Positions 8,335-14,491 of a stretch of 17,135 bases of DNA are shown here, piece by piece. Source of the DNA: Zoogloeaceae bacterium (GTDB lineage Bacteria > Pseudomonadota > Gammaproteobacteria > Burkholderiales > Rhodocyclaceae); the NCBI GenBank assembly GCA_031290955.1, contig JAISLJ010000202.1, positions 1 to 17,135 on the forward strand, in the 5' to 3' direction. The translations under genes were made by a program, and so were the position numbers. The notes below the pieces were generated by a model. The model saw nothing but the letters and a program-made list of their open reading frames with translations. It did no database searches and was not told the DNA's origin. Positions within the stretch are counted from its first letter, which is position 1. Each line of letters begins with the position of its first letter.

Positions 8335-8546
8335 GGGGCTTCCCCTCCCGCCGCGCCTGTTTTGCGCTCATGGCGCTCGGCTTCGATTTGCCGGGCCAAA
8401 CGGGCCAGGAGGGCGCGCCGCTGCCTGGAAAGCAGCAATGGTTCCAAAAGCAGCAACAGGAGCGTCACGCCGAAGGATCCCCAGACATAGAGGGCATAGC
8501 CGCCCATCGCAAGGAAGTCGGCCAGGCTGTTCCAGTGTATCGTCAT
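8331..8546 (-). CDS. ccmD: Heme exporter accessory protein CcmD
   Basis: The 71-residue product has a conserved-looking N-terminus (WNSLADFLAMGGYALYVWGS), a single membrane helix (about 19-41), and a basic cytoplasmic C-terminus (SRQRRALLARLARQIEAE). In the family this small membrane protein joins the CcmABC complex and helps release holo-CcmE from CcmC. It lies 36 bases after ccmC and overlaps ccmE by four bases, the standard order. Short genes like this are often missed, but position, topology and motif agree. Confidence 0.93.
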   Translation of the reverse strand: MTIHWNSLADFLAMGGYALYVWGSFGVTLLLLLLEPLLLSRQRRALLARLARQIEAERHERKTGAAGGEAP

Positions 8547-8582
8547 GATGGTTGTCTGATTGTCGTTCTTTCGCGGGGAGGA

Positions 8583-9317
8583 TCAGGCGGGGGAAAGCAA
8601 GGCGCGCACCCACTCCGTATTGCGCTCGCGTTCGAGGATGAGGAGACGCGCCCGCGTGAGCGCCACGGCGATGGTATACATCCACAGGGCGAGCGCGCAG
8701 AGCAACATGCTCCAGAGCATGAGCGGGGAAATGGAAGCTCCCTTGGCCAGCGAGAGGGAAGCGCCCTGATGCAGGGTATTCCACCACTTGACCGAGAAAT
8801 AGATGATGGGCACATTGACCACGCCCACCAGGAGCAGGATGGCCCCGGCCTTGTCCGAGCGCCGCGGATCGTCGATGGCGCGGGTGAGCGCGATGAAACC
8901 GATGTAGAGGAAGAGGAGGATGAGGGAAGAGGTGAGCCGCGCATCCCACACCCACCACGCGCCCCACATCGGCTTGCCCCAGAGCGCGCCTGTCCAGAGG
9001 GTGAGGAAGGCGAAGAGGGTGCCCGTGGGCGCAAGCGCGAGCGCCATCATGCCGGAGAGGCGGGTGTTGAAAGCCAGCCCGATTGCCGCCCAGAAGGCCA
9101 TCACGAGGTAGATGAACATTGCCATCCAGGCGACGCCGACATGGACGAAGAGGATGCGATAGGCTTCGCCCTGCTGGAAATCCACCGGCGCGACGGCAAG
9201 CCCGAGCCAGAGGCCGGGAATGCCGAAAAGCAGGGCAAGCGCCCAGAACACAGGGATCATCCTGCCCGCAAGCGGGTAGAAGGCGACAGGCGCAGAATAC
9301 TTGAACCAGTTGGGCAT
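8583..9317 (-). CDS. ccmC: Heme exporter/heme-handling protein CcmC
   Basis: The 244-residue product has six predicted membrane helices. His59 (LFVHVGVAWMAM) and His183 (NTLHQGAS) match the two axial heme ligands of the family. Between them is the tryptophan motif WGAWWVWDARLTS at 118-130. In the family CcmC binds heme on the periplasmic side and attaches it to CcmE with the help of CcmAB ATP hydrolysis. The start ATG at 9317 has no good Shine-Dalgarno. This may be because ccmC is normally translated from an upstream ccmB, which is absent here; instead a transposase scrap lies within 60 bases upstream. How this operon is now transcribed is unclear. Confidence 0.95.
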   Translation of the reverse strand: MPNWFKYSAPVAFYPLAGRMIPVFWALALLFGIPGLWLGLAVAPVDFQQGEAYRILFVHVGVAWMAMFIYLVMAFWAAIGLAFNTRLSGMMALALAPTGTLFAFLTLWTGALWGKPMWGAWWVWDARLTSSLILLFLYIGFIALTRAIDDPRRSDKAGAILLLVGVVNVPIIYFSVKWWNTLHQGASLSLAKGASISPLMLWSMLLCALALWMYTIAVALTRARLLILERERNTEWVRALLSPA

Positions 9318-9376
9318 GTTGTCGAAAACGCGGCAATCCGAAAGGCAGGGTGCTAGAAGTTAGCACAAATCGGCCC

Positions 9377-9490
9377 CGGATTGGCATTCGCCGCCGCTAT
9401 GAAGCCAATAGCAAGGCTAATCCCCAAACCAACGGCAGGGTCGAGCGCATGAACGGACGCATCCAGGAACTCCTCCTGCAAACCCGTTTC
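9377..9490 (+). mobile_element. IS481-family transposase remnant (integrase core scrap)
   Basis: On the plus strand, a frame without its own start reads IGIRRRYEANSKANPQTNGR and then VERMNGRIQELLLQTRF. The segment PQTNGxVERxNGRI is the highly conserved end of the rve/DDE integrase core of IS481-type transposases, including the catalytic Glu region. Both flanks are missing: nothing recognisable precedes RIGIR, and after QTRF the reading turns to nonsense. The scrap sits head-on between ccmC and typA, where ccmB would be expected. No terminal inverted repeats or target duplication were identified. Confidence 0.75.
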
Positions 9491-9498
9491 GCCTCCTC

Positions 9499-9521
9499 AA
9501 AAAAACCGATAGCATTCGGTT
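9499..9521 (-). terminator. Intrinsic terminator for typA
   Basis: Read on the minus strand, the hairpin AACCGA - six-base loop - TCGGTT is followed directly by a run of T (plus-strand A run 9499-9505). It lies 56 bases after the typA stop codon and would end typA transcription before it reaches ccmC. The stem is short, six pairs. Confidence 0.65.
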
Positions 9522-9532
9522 CGCGCCGGATG

Positions 9533-9559
9533 CCTTGCGATCATTCCTGGATCGCAAGG
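9533..9559. repeat. Perfect 10-bp inverted repeat between the typA stop and its terminator
   Basis: CCTTGCGATC (9533-9542) and GATCGCAAGG (9550-9559) pair perfectly around a 7-base loop. It lies 18 bases past the typA stop and 12 bases before the T-tracted hairpin, so the typA 3' end carries two hairpins in a row. The first could stabilise the mRNA 3' end or aid termination. Confidence 0.7.
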
Positions 9560-9576
9560 GCGCAATGTGAAAATCC

Positions 9577-11421
9577 TCATCCCCCGGCCCGCTGGCTGCG
9601 TTTGCGGTCGATCTCGGTCAGGTGGCGTTTGCGCAGGCGGATGTTCTTGGGCGTGATTTCCACCAGTTCGTCGTCGGCGATGAATTCGATGGCCGATTCC
9701 AGGGTCAGAGCCACCGGGGGAGTAAGGCGCACGGCCTCGTCGGTGCCGGAGGCGCGGATGTTGGTCAGTTGCTTGCCCTTCACCGGATTCACCACCAGAT
9801 CGTTGTCGCGGCTGTGGATGCCGATAATCATGCCCTCGTAGAGCGCCTCGCCTGGCTGCACGAACATCCGGCCCCGGTCCTGCAATTTCCACAGGGCATA
9901 GGCGACAGCCTCGCCGTTTTCCTGCGAGATGAGCACGCCATTGCGGCGTTCGGCGACAACGCCTTCCCGCACTGGCGCGTATTCGTCGAAAACGTGGCTC
10001 ATGAGGCCCGTGCCGCGGGTAAGGTTCATGAATTCGCCCTGGAAGCCGATCAGTCCGCGTGCCGGAATCCGGTATTCGATGCGCACCCGGCCCCGTCCGT
10101 CCGGCACCATGTCCTGCAATTCGCCCCGGCGCAGTCCCAGTGATTCCATGACACCGCCCTGATGCGCGTCCTCCACGTCCACGCTGAGCATCTCCCAGGG
10201 TTCGCATTCCTGGTCGTTGATGATGCGCGTCACCACACGCGGGCGCCCCACCGCCAGTTCATAACCTTCCCGGCGCATGTTTTCGAGCAGGATGGAAAGA
10301 TGCAGTTCGCCGCGCCCGCAAACGTCGAAGACATCGCCATTGGCGGTATCCGCCACGCGCAGAGCCATGTCGGTAAGCAGTTCCCGGTGCAGGCGGTCGC
10401 GCAACTGGCGGCTGGTGACGAACTTGCCTTCGCGGCCCGCGAGCGGACTCGTGTTTACCATGAACTGCATGGAGAGCGTTGGCTCGTCGATCTTCAAAAG
10501 CGGCAGGGATTCGGGGGCCTCCGGGTCGGTGAGCGTGCAGCCCAGGGCAAGGTCCTCGATGCCCGTGACCTGGACGATATCGCCCGCCCGCCCCTCGTCG
10601 AGTTCCACCTTGTTCAGCCCCTTGAAGCCGAAGACCTGGCCGATCTTCGCCCGGAAGGGGGCGCGCTCATGCTCGGCGGATTCCGCCTCCGTGCCGAACA
10701 TGACCATGACCTGCTGGCCGGTTTTCACCCTGCCGCGGCGGATGCGGCCCACACCGATACGGCCCACATAGGAACTGTAATCGAGCGCGGAGATCTGGAA
10801 TTGCAGGGGCGCGTTGATCTCGGCGTCGGGCGCGGGCACACGGGTCAGGATGGTCTCGAACAGGGGCCGCATATCCACGCGCGGCGCGGAGAGTTCCAGG
10901 CTCGCCCAGCCGTTCAGGCCGGAGGCATAGACGATGGGAAAATCCAGTTGCTGGTCGTTCGCGCCCAGCTTGTCGAAGAGGTCGAAGGTTGCGTTGATCG
11001 CCTTGTCCGGCTCGGCCCCGTCGCGGTCGACCTTGTTGACCACCACGATCGGGCACAGTCCCAAGCCCAGGGCTTTCCGGGTCACGAAGCGGGTTTGCGG
11101 CATTGGGCCTTCCACGGCGTCGATGAGCAGCACCACGCCATCGACCATGCCCAGCACCCGCTCCACCTCGCCGCCGAAATCCGCGTGCCCCGGCGTATCG
11201 ACGATGTTGATGTGGATGCCTTCGTATTCAACGGACGTATTCTTCGCCAGGATGGTGATGCCGCGTTCCTTTTCGAGATCATTGGAATCCATCACCCGCT
11301 CCACCACCTGCTGATGCGCCGCGAAGGTGCCGGATTGGCGCAAAAGCTGATCGACAAGCGTTGTCTTGCCATGATCGACGTGGGCGATGATGGCGATGTT
11401 GCGGATGGGGCGTGAGGACAT
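9577..11421 (-). CDS. typA: Ribosome-associated GTPase TypA/BipA
   Basis: The 614-residue product has all the translational GTPase motifs: G1 AHVDHGKTT at 13-21, RGIT of switch I at 53-56, DTPGH at 75-79 and NKVD at 129-132. Domain 2 (QISALDYSSYVGRIGVGRI), EF-G-like domains III and V (DVCGRGELHLSILLENMRREGYE) and the TypA-specific C-terminal domain (SRDNDLVVNPVKGKQLTNIR) follow. Its length is normal. In the family it binds the 70S ribosome and supports 50S assembly and growth under cold or stress. The ATG at 11421 has only a weak ribosome binding site; an extended -10 element lies about 30 bases upstream. It is transcribed towards ccmC but separated from it by terminator hairpins and a transposase scrap. 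Confidence 0.97.
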   Translation of the reverse strand: MSSRPIRNIAIIAHVDHGKTTLVDQLLRQSGTFAAHQQVVERVMDSNDLEKERGITILAKNTSVEYEGIHINIVDTPGHADFGGEVERVLGMVDGVVLLIDAVEGPMPQTRFVTRKALGLGLCPIVVVNKVDRDGAEPDKAINATFDLFDKLGANDQQLDFPIVYASGLNGWASLELSAPRVDMRPLFETILTRVPAPDAEINAPLQFQISALDYSSYVGRIGVGRIRRGRVKTGQQVMVMFGTEAESAEHERAPFRAKIGQVFGFKGLNKVELDEGRAGDIVQVTGIEDLALGCTLTDPEAPESLPLLKIDEPTLSMQFMVNTSPLAGREGKFVTSRQLRDRLHRELLTDMALRVADTANGDVFDVCGRGELHLSILLENMRREGYELAVGRPRVVTRIINDQECEPWEMLSVDVEDAHQGGVMESLGLRRGELQDMVPDGRGRVRIEYRIPARGLIGFQGEFMNLTRGTGLMSHVFDEYAPVREGVVAERRNGVLISQENGEAVAYALWKLQDRGRMFVQPGEALYEGMIIGIHSRDNDLVVNPVKGKQLTNIRASGTDEAVRLTPPVALTLESAIEFIADDELVEITPKNIRLRKRHLTEIDRKRSQRAGG

Positions 11422-11451
11422 GGGGATTCACATGAAAAGGGAAAGGAGGGG

Positions 11452-11460
11452 ATTCTAGCA
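11452..11460 (-). promoter_or_regulatory. Candidate extended -10 promoter for typA
   Basis: On the minus strand TGCTAGAAT (11460-11452) matches the extended -10 pattern TGnTATAAT with one deviation. It is about 30 bases upstream of the typA ATG. No clear -35 hexamer is spaced from it, which is typical for extended -10 promoters. Confidence 0.4.
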
Positions 11461-11481
11461 GGAATCATGTGGGCTAGCGCT

Positions 11482-11577
11482 CTATTTGGCACTTTGCCAG
11501 GGCCATCGCATACGCAGATATCGTACACAGGATAAATCCACCTGACAGGCGGTTGTCAAAATGACTTCTGCCGTCAT
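11482..11577 (-). CDS. Possible small protein of 31 residues downstream of the beta-solenoid gene
   Basis: ATG at 11577 is preceded by AAGGAGG with a six-base spacer, the strongest Shine-Dalgarno in the window. The frame runs 31 codons to TAG at 11482-11484. The product starts MTAEVILTTACQ and ends MRWPWQSAK. It starts 15 bases after the stop of the beta-solenoid gene, as the next cistron of an operon would. I do not recognise the sequence; there is no membrane helix, and it has two cysteines and a Trp-Pro-Trp near the end. It could be a true small protein, the surviving head of a truncated gene, or chance sequence in the typA promoter region. Confidence 0.3.
   Translation of the reverse strand: MTAEVILTTACQVDLSCVRYLRMRWPWQSAK
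11531..11559 (-). promoter_or_regulatory. Candidate -35/-10 pair upstream of typA
   Basis: A perfect TTGACA (11559-11554) is followed after 17 bases by TTTATC (11536-11531), or after 19 by TATCCT, on the minus strand. It could provide a second typA promoter with a leader of about 100 bases. It also lies inside the possible 31-codon ORF, so the two readings compete. Confidence 0.3.
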
Positions 11578-11592
11578 GGTCGGCCTCCTTGC

Positions 11593-12312
11593 TCACAGGA
11601 AGGGGCTGGTGTTTTGCCGCAGGCAGTCCATGTAGGCGTCGCCGTCGATGTAGGTGTAGGTTTCGCCGTCAAACGTGCTCGTCTTGATGACTTCCTTCTT
11701 CAAGAGCGCCGCAAGCTGGTCGGCGGGGGTGTTGCTGGAGCTTTCAATCACGATTCTTGCCTCGCGTCCGCCCCTGGCGTCTATGGTATTCGCGTCGCTG
11801 ATGAGTTTGTCGACCTTGAGTTTGCCGTGGATTTCGACGTATTCGCCGAATTCGGCGAAGGATTCGGCCTCGACATTGCCGCCGACGGAAAAAGCAAGAT
11901 CGTTCAGGGAGTTGGTGGCAACATGGCCCGCGCGCAGGTTGCCGCAGATGACCGTGTGCATGCCGCGGCTGACGCAGCGCCCGACCTCGACATCGCCCAG
12001 GACGATCAGCGCGCCTTCTTCCACCATCATGTCCGAATACATCACGCCCTTGACGCGCAGATTGCCCGCGACGATCAGGCAGGCGCAGGTAATCGGCAGA
12101 TCGTCGGCCACCAGATCGCCCGCGCAAAAACGGATGCTGTAGTCGGAATCCGGCTCGGAGGCCAGGACGCGTTCGTCAATATCGTCGAGGCCGTCTTGCG
12201 CCTCCAGCGCGATGTCCGCGTTGTCCTGCACGAGGCCAGCCTTTCCGGCAATCCATTTTTCCGCTTCTTCAAGACGCCACTTGGGCAGGCGGGAAATTAT
12301 GCTGTCAGTCAT
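11593..12312 (-). CDS. Hypothetical beta-solenoid (bactofilin-like fold) protein
   Basis: The 239-residue product starts at ATG 12312, with AAGGAG nine bases upstream and an extended -10 promoter further up. I do not recognise it as a named protein. The first 60 residues are helical and acidic. Residues about 60-175 carry a repeated pattern, Gly-(Asp/Asn/Lys)-(Leu/Val)-x-(Val/Ala), at positions 65, 83, 106, 124, 145 and 163. The spacing of 18-23 residues alternates with short hydrophobic strands (LIVAGNL, LIVLGDV, TVICGNL, FSVGGNV, VEIHGKL), as expected for rungs of a parallel beta-helix. A shorter alpha/beta tail follows. There is no signal peptide, so it is probably cytoplasmic. Bactofilins and some proteins near toxin-immunity loci have similar folds; function is open. 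It lies between typA and an integrase, so it may be imported cargo. Confidence 0.7.
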   Translation of the reverse strand: MTDSIISRLPKWRLEEAEKWIAGKAGLVQDNADIALEAQDGLDDIDERVLASEPDSDYSIRFCAGDLVADDLPITCACLIVAGNLRVKGVMYSDMMVEEGALIVLGDVEVGRCVSRGMHTVICGNLRAGHVATNSLNDLAFSVGGNVEAESFAEFGEYVEIHGKLKVDKLISDANTIDARGGREARIVIESSSNTPADQLAALLKKEVIKTSTFDGETYTYIDGDAYMDCLRQNTSPFL

Positions 12313-12374
12313 TTCGGGATACTCCTTGCAAAAGGTGGATGGAATATGGCAAGCGAAAAATCGCCGCCCGCCGG

Positions 12375-12383
12375 ACTATAGCA
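12375..12383 (-). promoter_or_regulatory. Extended -10 promoter of the beta-solenoid gene
   Basis: On the minus strand TGCTATAGT (12383-12375) is a close match to the extended -10 consensus. It predicts a transcript start near 12368 and a leader of about 55 bases with a good ribosome binding site (AAGGAG). No good -35 hexamer is present. Confidence 0.5.
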
Positions 12384-12423
12384 CGAACGCAAGAGCGCCG
12401 GGCGTCATCATCTCCCCATTGCC

Positions 12424-12552
12424 TCAATCGGGGTTTTCATGACGCCCGGACGCCGCGAGCGCCGCTTCCATATCCCGACACAAATCCCCGGCGTTCTCCA
12501 ATCCCGCCGCGATGCGCACGAATTGTCCGGGATGCGACACGCCTGGAACAAG
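12424..12552 (-). pseudogene. C-terminal scrap of a Cys/Met-metabolism PLP-dependent enzyme
   Basis: Reading leftwards, the last about 42 residues before TGA at 12424 are of the form PGVSHPGQFVRIAAGLENA followed by GDLCRDMEAALAAS. This resembles the end of the cystathionine gamma-synthase / O-acylhomoserine sulfhydrylase family, where V-R-(I/L)-S-V-G-(I/L)-E-x-x-x-D-L-I-x-D-L-x-x-A-L is conserved. Everything upstream is missing: the same frame runs directly into an IS5-type transposase scrap. No active-site lysine region is present, so it cannot be functional. The assignment rests on one motif. Confidence 0.5.
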
Positions 12553-12564
12553 ACAATATCGTAT

Positions 12565-12714
12565 ATACAGCGTCTCCTCGCAGGCTTCGTCCGCCAGATG
12601 AAACCAGTTCGCCAAGAAGTACATGTGCAGCATCCGTTCCAAACCCACCGGCCTTCCTTTCCCCACCTTCGGATAATACGGCTCGATCAGCGCACAGAAT
12701 TCCGACCACGGGCG
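12565..12714 (-). mobile_element. IS5-family transposase remnant (N-terminal region scrap)
   Basis: About 50 residues in one frame read RPWSEFCALIEPYYPKVGKG, then RPVGLERMLHMYFLANWF and HLADEACEETLY. This is the conserved N-terminal region of IS5-group transposases (PW-x-x-L-x-x-x-I-E-P-x-Y-P, GRPP-x-GLERMLRMYF, L-x-D-x-x-x-E-x-ALYD). The family start is missing, and after ETLY the frame changes to PLP-enzyme sequence. The DDE catalytic domain is absent, so it is dead. It lies just downstream of the integrase stop, on the same strand. Confidence 0.8.
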
Positions 12715-12802
12715 AACTCGAACAAACCTTGAAGGACAGCCTCCGGCGTACAATCGCTTCATCTCGCAGCAAATCATCGTCATCGCTTTTCTGGCGGCCT
12801 TC

Positions 12803-13789
12803 TCACAAGCGTTTGGCAATGTCACTGGCGGCTTCGTTGTAGTACACCAGCAACTGATGGAGATTGTGGTGGCCGATGATGCGGGCAAGCGGCAGCACGT
12901 CGATCTTCTGCGCCAGCCGCGTGATTGCCTCGTGCCGCGTGTCGTGGAAATGCAGGTTCTGGATGCCTGTCTTGCTGCGGGCGGCGCGGAAGGCGCTGTT
13001 GAAACTCCAGACGTTCAGGTCGAAGATGCGTGTGCTGTCCCTGGGCAACTGGTGCAGGAGACGTTTTGCTTCCCGGGTGAGCGGCACTTCCCGGCGGGCG
13101 GCGCGGGTCTTGCCCTTGGGAATGCGCGCGATGCTGGACTGGAAATCAATATCCTCCCAGCGCAGGTTGAGAATCTCGCCGCGGCGCATGGCGGTCTCGA
13201 TGGCGAACAGGAAGGCCACCGCGACCCGTTCGGAAACACTGCGCGCCTTCTCCTCGCGGCGATAGTGGAAGGCCTCCAGAAGCTCCTCGATTTCCCGCGT
13301 GTGGATGCGCCGATCCCGCGCTTCCGGACGGGGCGGGCGTTTTACATCCCGGCACGGGTTCATCTCCAGCCACTTCCATTCGCTTGCCGCCACATGGCAG
13401 ACCGCTGATATGATGCTCAACTCCCGAATGACGGTGCCCGGTTTTACGCGCTGGAGACGCCGATCCCGCCATGCGGCAATGTGCGAGGCGGAAAGTCGGG
13501 CAAGTGGCACGGCGGCCAGGGTGTCGGCGAGCAGGCAATTCAGGCGGATGGTTTCCGGATAGGCGCCGCGTTTGCCGACCGTGATTTCATCCCGGTAGCG
13601 CAAGAAGAGTGTGCCCAGCGTGCGGGCCTCCGCCTGTTCGCCCTGTTCCGCCTGCTGGCGCAGTTCCGCTTCCGCAGGGATCGCCCAGGCGCGCGCTTCC
13701 CGCTTGGTGGCGAAAGTCCGGGAGCAGGTCGTGCCCCGGATCCTGACCAGGGCGCGCCATTTGTCGCCCCGCTTCTGGTAACTTGCCAT
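12803..13789 (-). CDS. Tyrosine recombinase / phage-type integrase
   Basis: The 328-residue product starts at ATG 13789 with a GGGAGA ribosome binding site. The frame stays open far upstream, but only as antisense of bcp and phoH. An arm-binding-like N-terminus (YQKRGDKWRALVRIRG) precedes a SAM-like core-binding domain (about 57-150). The catalytic domain has Arg202 (ETAMRRGEI), Lys227 (PKGKTRAARREVPL), His282 and Arg285 (HDTRHE), His307 (IIGHH) and the nucleophile Tyr316 (LLVYYNEA). All expected residues are present, so it looks intact. In the family such enzymes insert or excise islands and prophages at att sites, often at tRNA genes; none is visible here. It is divergent from bcp, and only scraps surround it, so its former cargo may be lost or may be the beta-solenoid gene. 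Confidence 0.92.
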   Translation of the reverse strand: MASYQKRGDKWRALVRIRGTTCSRTFATKREARAWAIPAEAELRQQAEQGEQAEARTLGTLFLRYRDEITVGKRGAYPETIRLNCLLADTLAAVPLARLSASHIAAWRDRRLQRVKPGTVIRELSIISAVCHVAASEWKWLEMNPCRDVKRPPRPEARDRRIHTREIEELLEAFHYRREEKARSVSERVAVAFLFAIETAMRRGEILNLRWEDIDFQSSIARIPKGKTRAARREVPLTREAKRLLHQLPRDSTRIFDLNVWSFNSAFRAARSKTGIQNLHFHDTRHEAITRLAQKIDVLPLARIIGHHNLHQLLVYYNEAASDIAKRL

Positions 13790-13890
13790 ATTCTCTCCCT
13801 TTCTTTTTGGTGTTTCATGAACATGGCCCCGGCCTGAAGCCCGGGCGACGGAATTGTGCAAGTGTTTCGGGTGCGCATCCGCGAAATCGC

Positions 13891-13920
13891 TTGACCAACC
13901 GGAGTCCTCCCGGGGACAAT
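13891..13920 (+). promoter_or_regulatory. Candidate sigma-70 promoter for bcp-phoH
   Basis: TTGACC (13891-13896) and GACAAT (13915-13920) are separated by 18 bases, about 47 bases upstream of the bcp ATG. The region 13790-13966 is the divergent space between the integrase and bcp and holds nothing else recognisable. Confidence 0.35.
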
Positions 13921-13966
13921 TCCGGCGTATCCAATTCCGTGCAAATTTTTTGAGACACAGTTTACC

Positions 13967-14461
13967 ATGCCCCAGAATGCTTCTTCCCCTCCCAGTGCCT
14001 TTCCTGGCTTCCCTTCCGGCTTTTCCCTGCCCTGGAGCGGTGGCGGAGAAAATGCCGAATTCATTCCCGCCGCCCTTGCGGGCAAGATTGCGGTGTTCTA
14101 TTTCTATCCCAGGGACAACACGCCCGGATGCACGCTGGAAGCGCAGGAATTCCGCGATCTCTATCCGGAATTCCTGGCGGCGGGCGCGGAGATCTTCGGC
14201 GTTTCCCGCGACAGCCTGCAATCGCACGACAAGTTCCGCGCAAAACAGGCGCTGCCCTTTCCCCTCCTTGCCGACACGGAAGAGGCGCTCTGCCGCCTGT
14301 TCGACGTGATCCGCCAGAAAACCCTGTACGGCAAGCCGGTGCGCGGCATCGAGCGCAGCACCTTCGTCTTCGACCGCGCCGGTGTGCTCTGCCGGGAATG
14401 GCGCGGCGTCAAGGCAGCTGGGCATGCGCAGGCAGTGCTCGATTTCGTGCGTTCCCTGTAA
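13967..14461 (+). CDS. bcp: Peroxiredoxin Q / bacterioferritin comigratory protein (thiol peroxidase)
   Basis: The 164-residue product has the peroxiredoxin fold with active site FYPRDNTPGCTLEAQEF: peroxidatic Cys55, with Thr52 and the conserved Arg130 (ERSTFVFD). In the family it reduces hydrogen peroxide and organic hydroperoxides using thioredoxin. The resolving cysteine five residues after the peroxidatic one in E. coli Bcp is replaced by Gln60. Cys109 (EEALCRLFDV) and Cys142 remain as possible partners, or the enzyme may work in a 1-Cys manner. The N-terminal 15 residues are Pro/Ser-rich and probably loose. The start has a weak ribosome binding site, but no better start is seen. phoH follows after 30 bases on the same strand, so they probably share a transcript. 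Confidence 0.93.
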   Translation: MPQNASSPPSAFPGFPSGFSLPWSGGGENAEFIPAALAGKIAVFYFYPRDNTPGCTLEAQEFRDLYPEFLAAGAEIFGVSRDSLQSHDKFRAKQALPFPLLADTEEALCRLFDVIRQKTLYGKPVRGIERSTFVFDRAGVLCREWRGVKAAGHAQAVLDFVRSL

Positions 14462-14491
14462 CCTGAAGGCGTCCCCCTCCCTCTCTTTACC

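Noticed and set aside
10162..11415. A 417-codon plus-strand frame across typA.
   Set aside because: Antisense to a well-conserved gene with every GTPase motif; no recognisable motif of its own.
13825..13847. GC-rich near-palindrome upstream of the integrase (ccggcctgaagcccgg).
   Set aside because: The arms are very short and GC-biased; no T tract or second copy was seen, so chance is likely.
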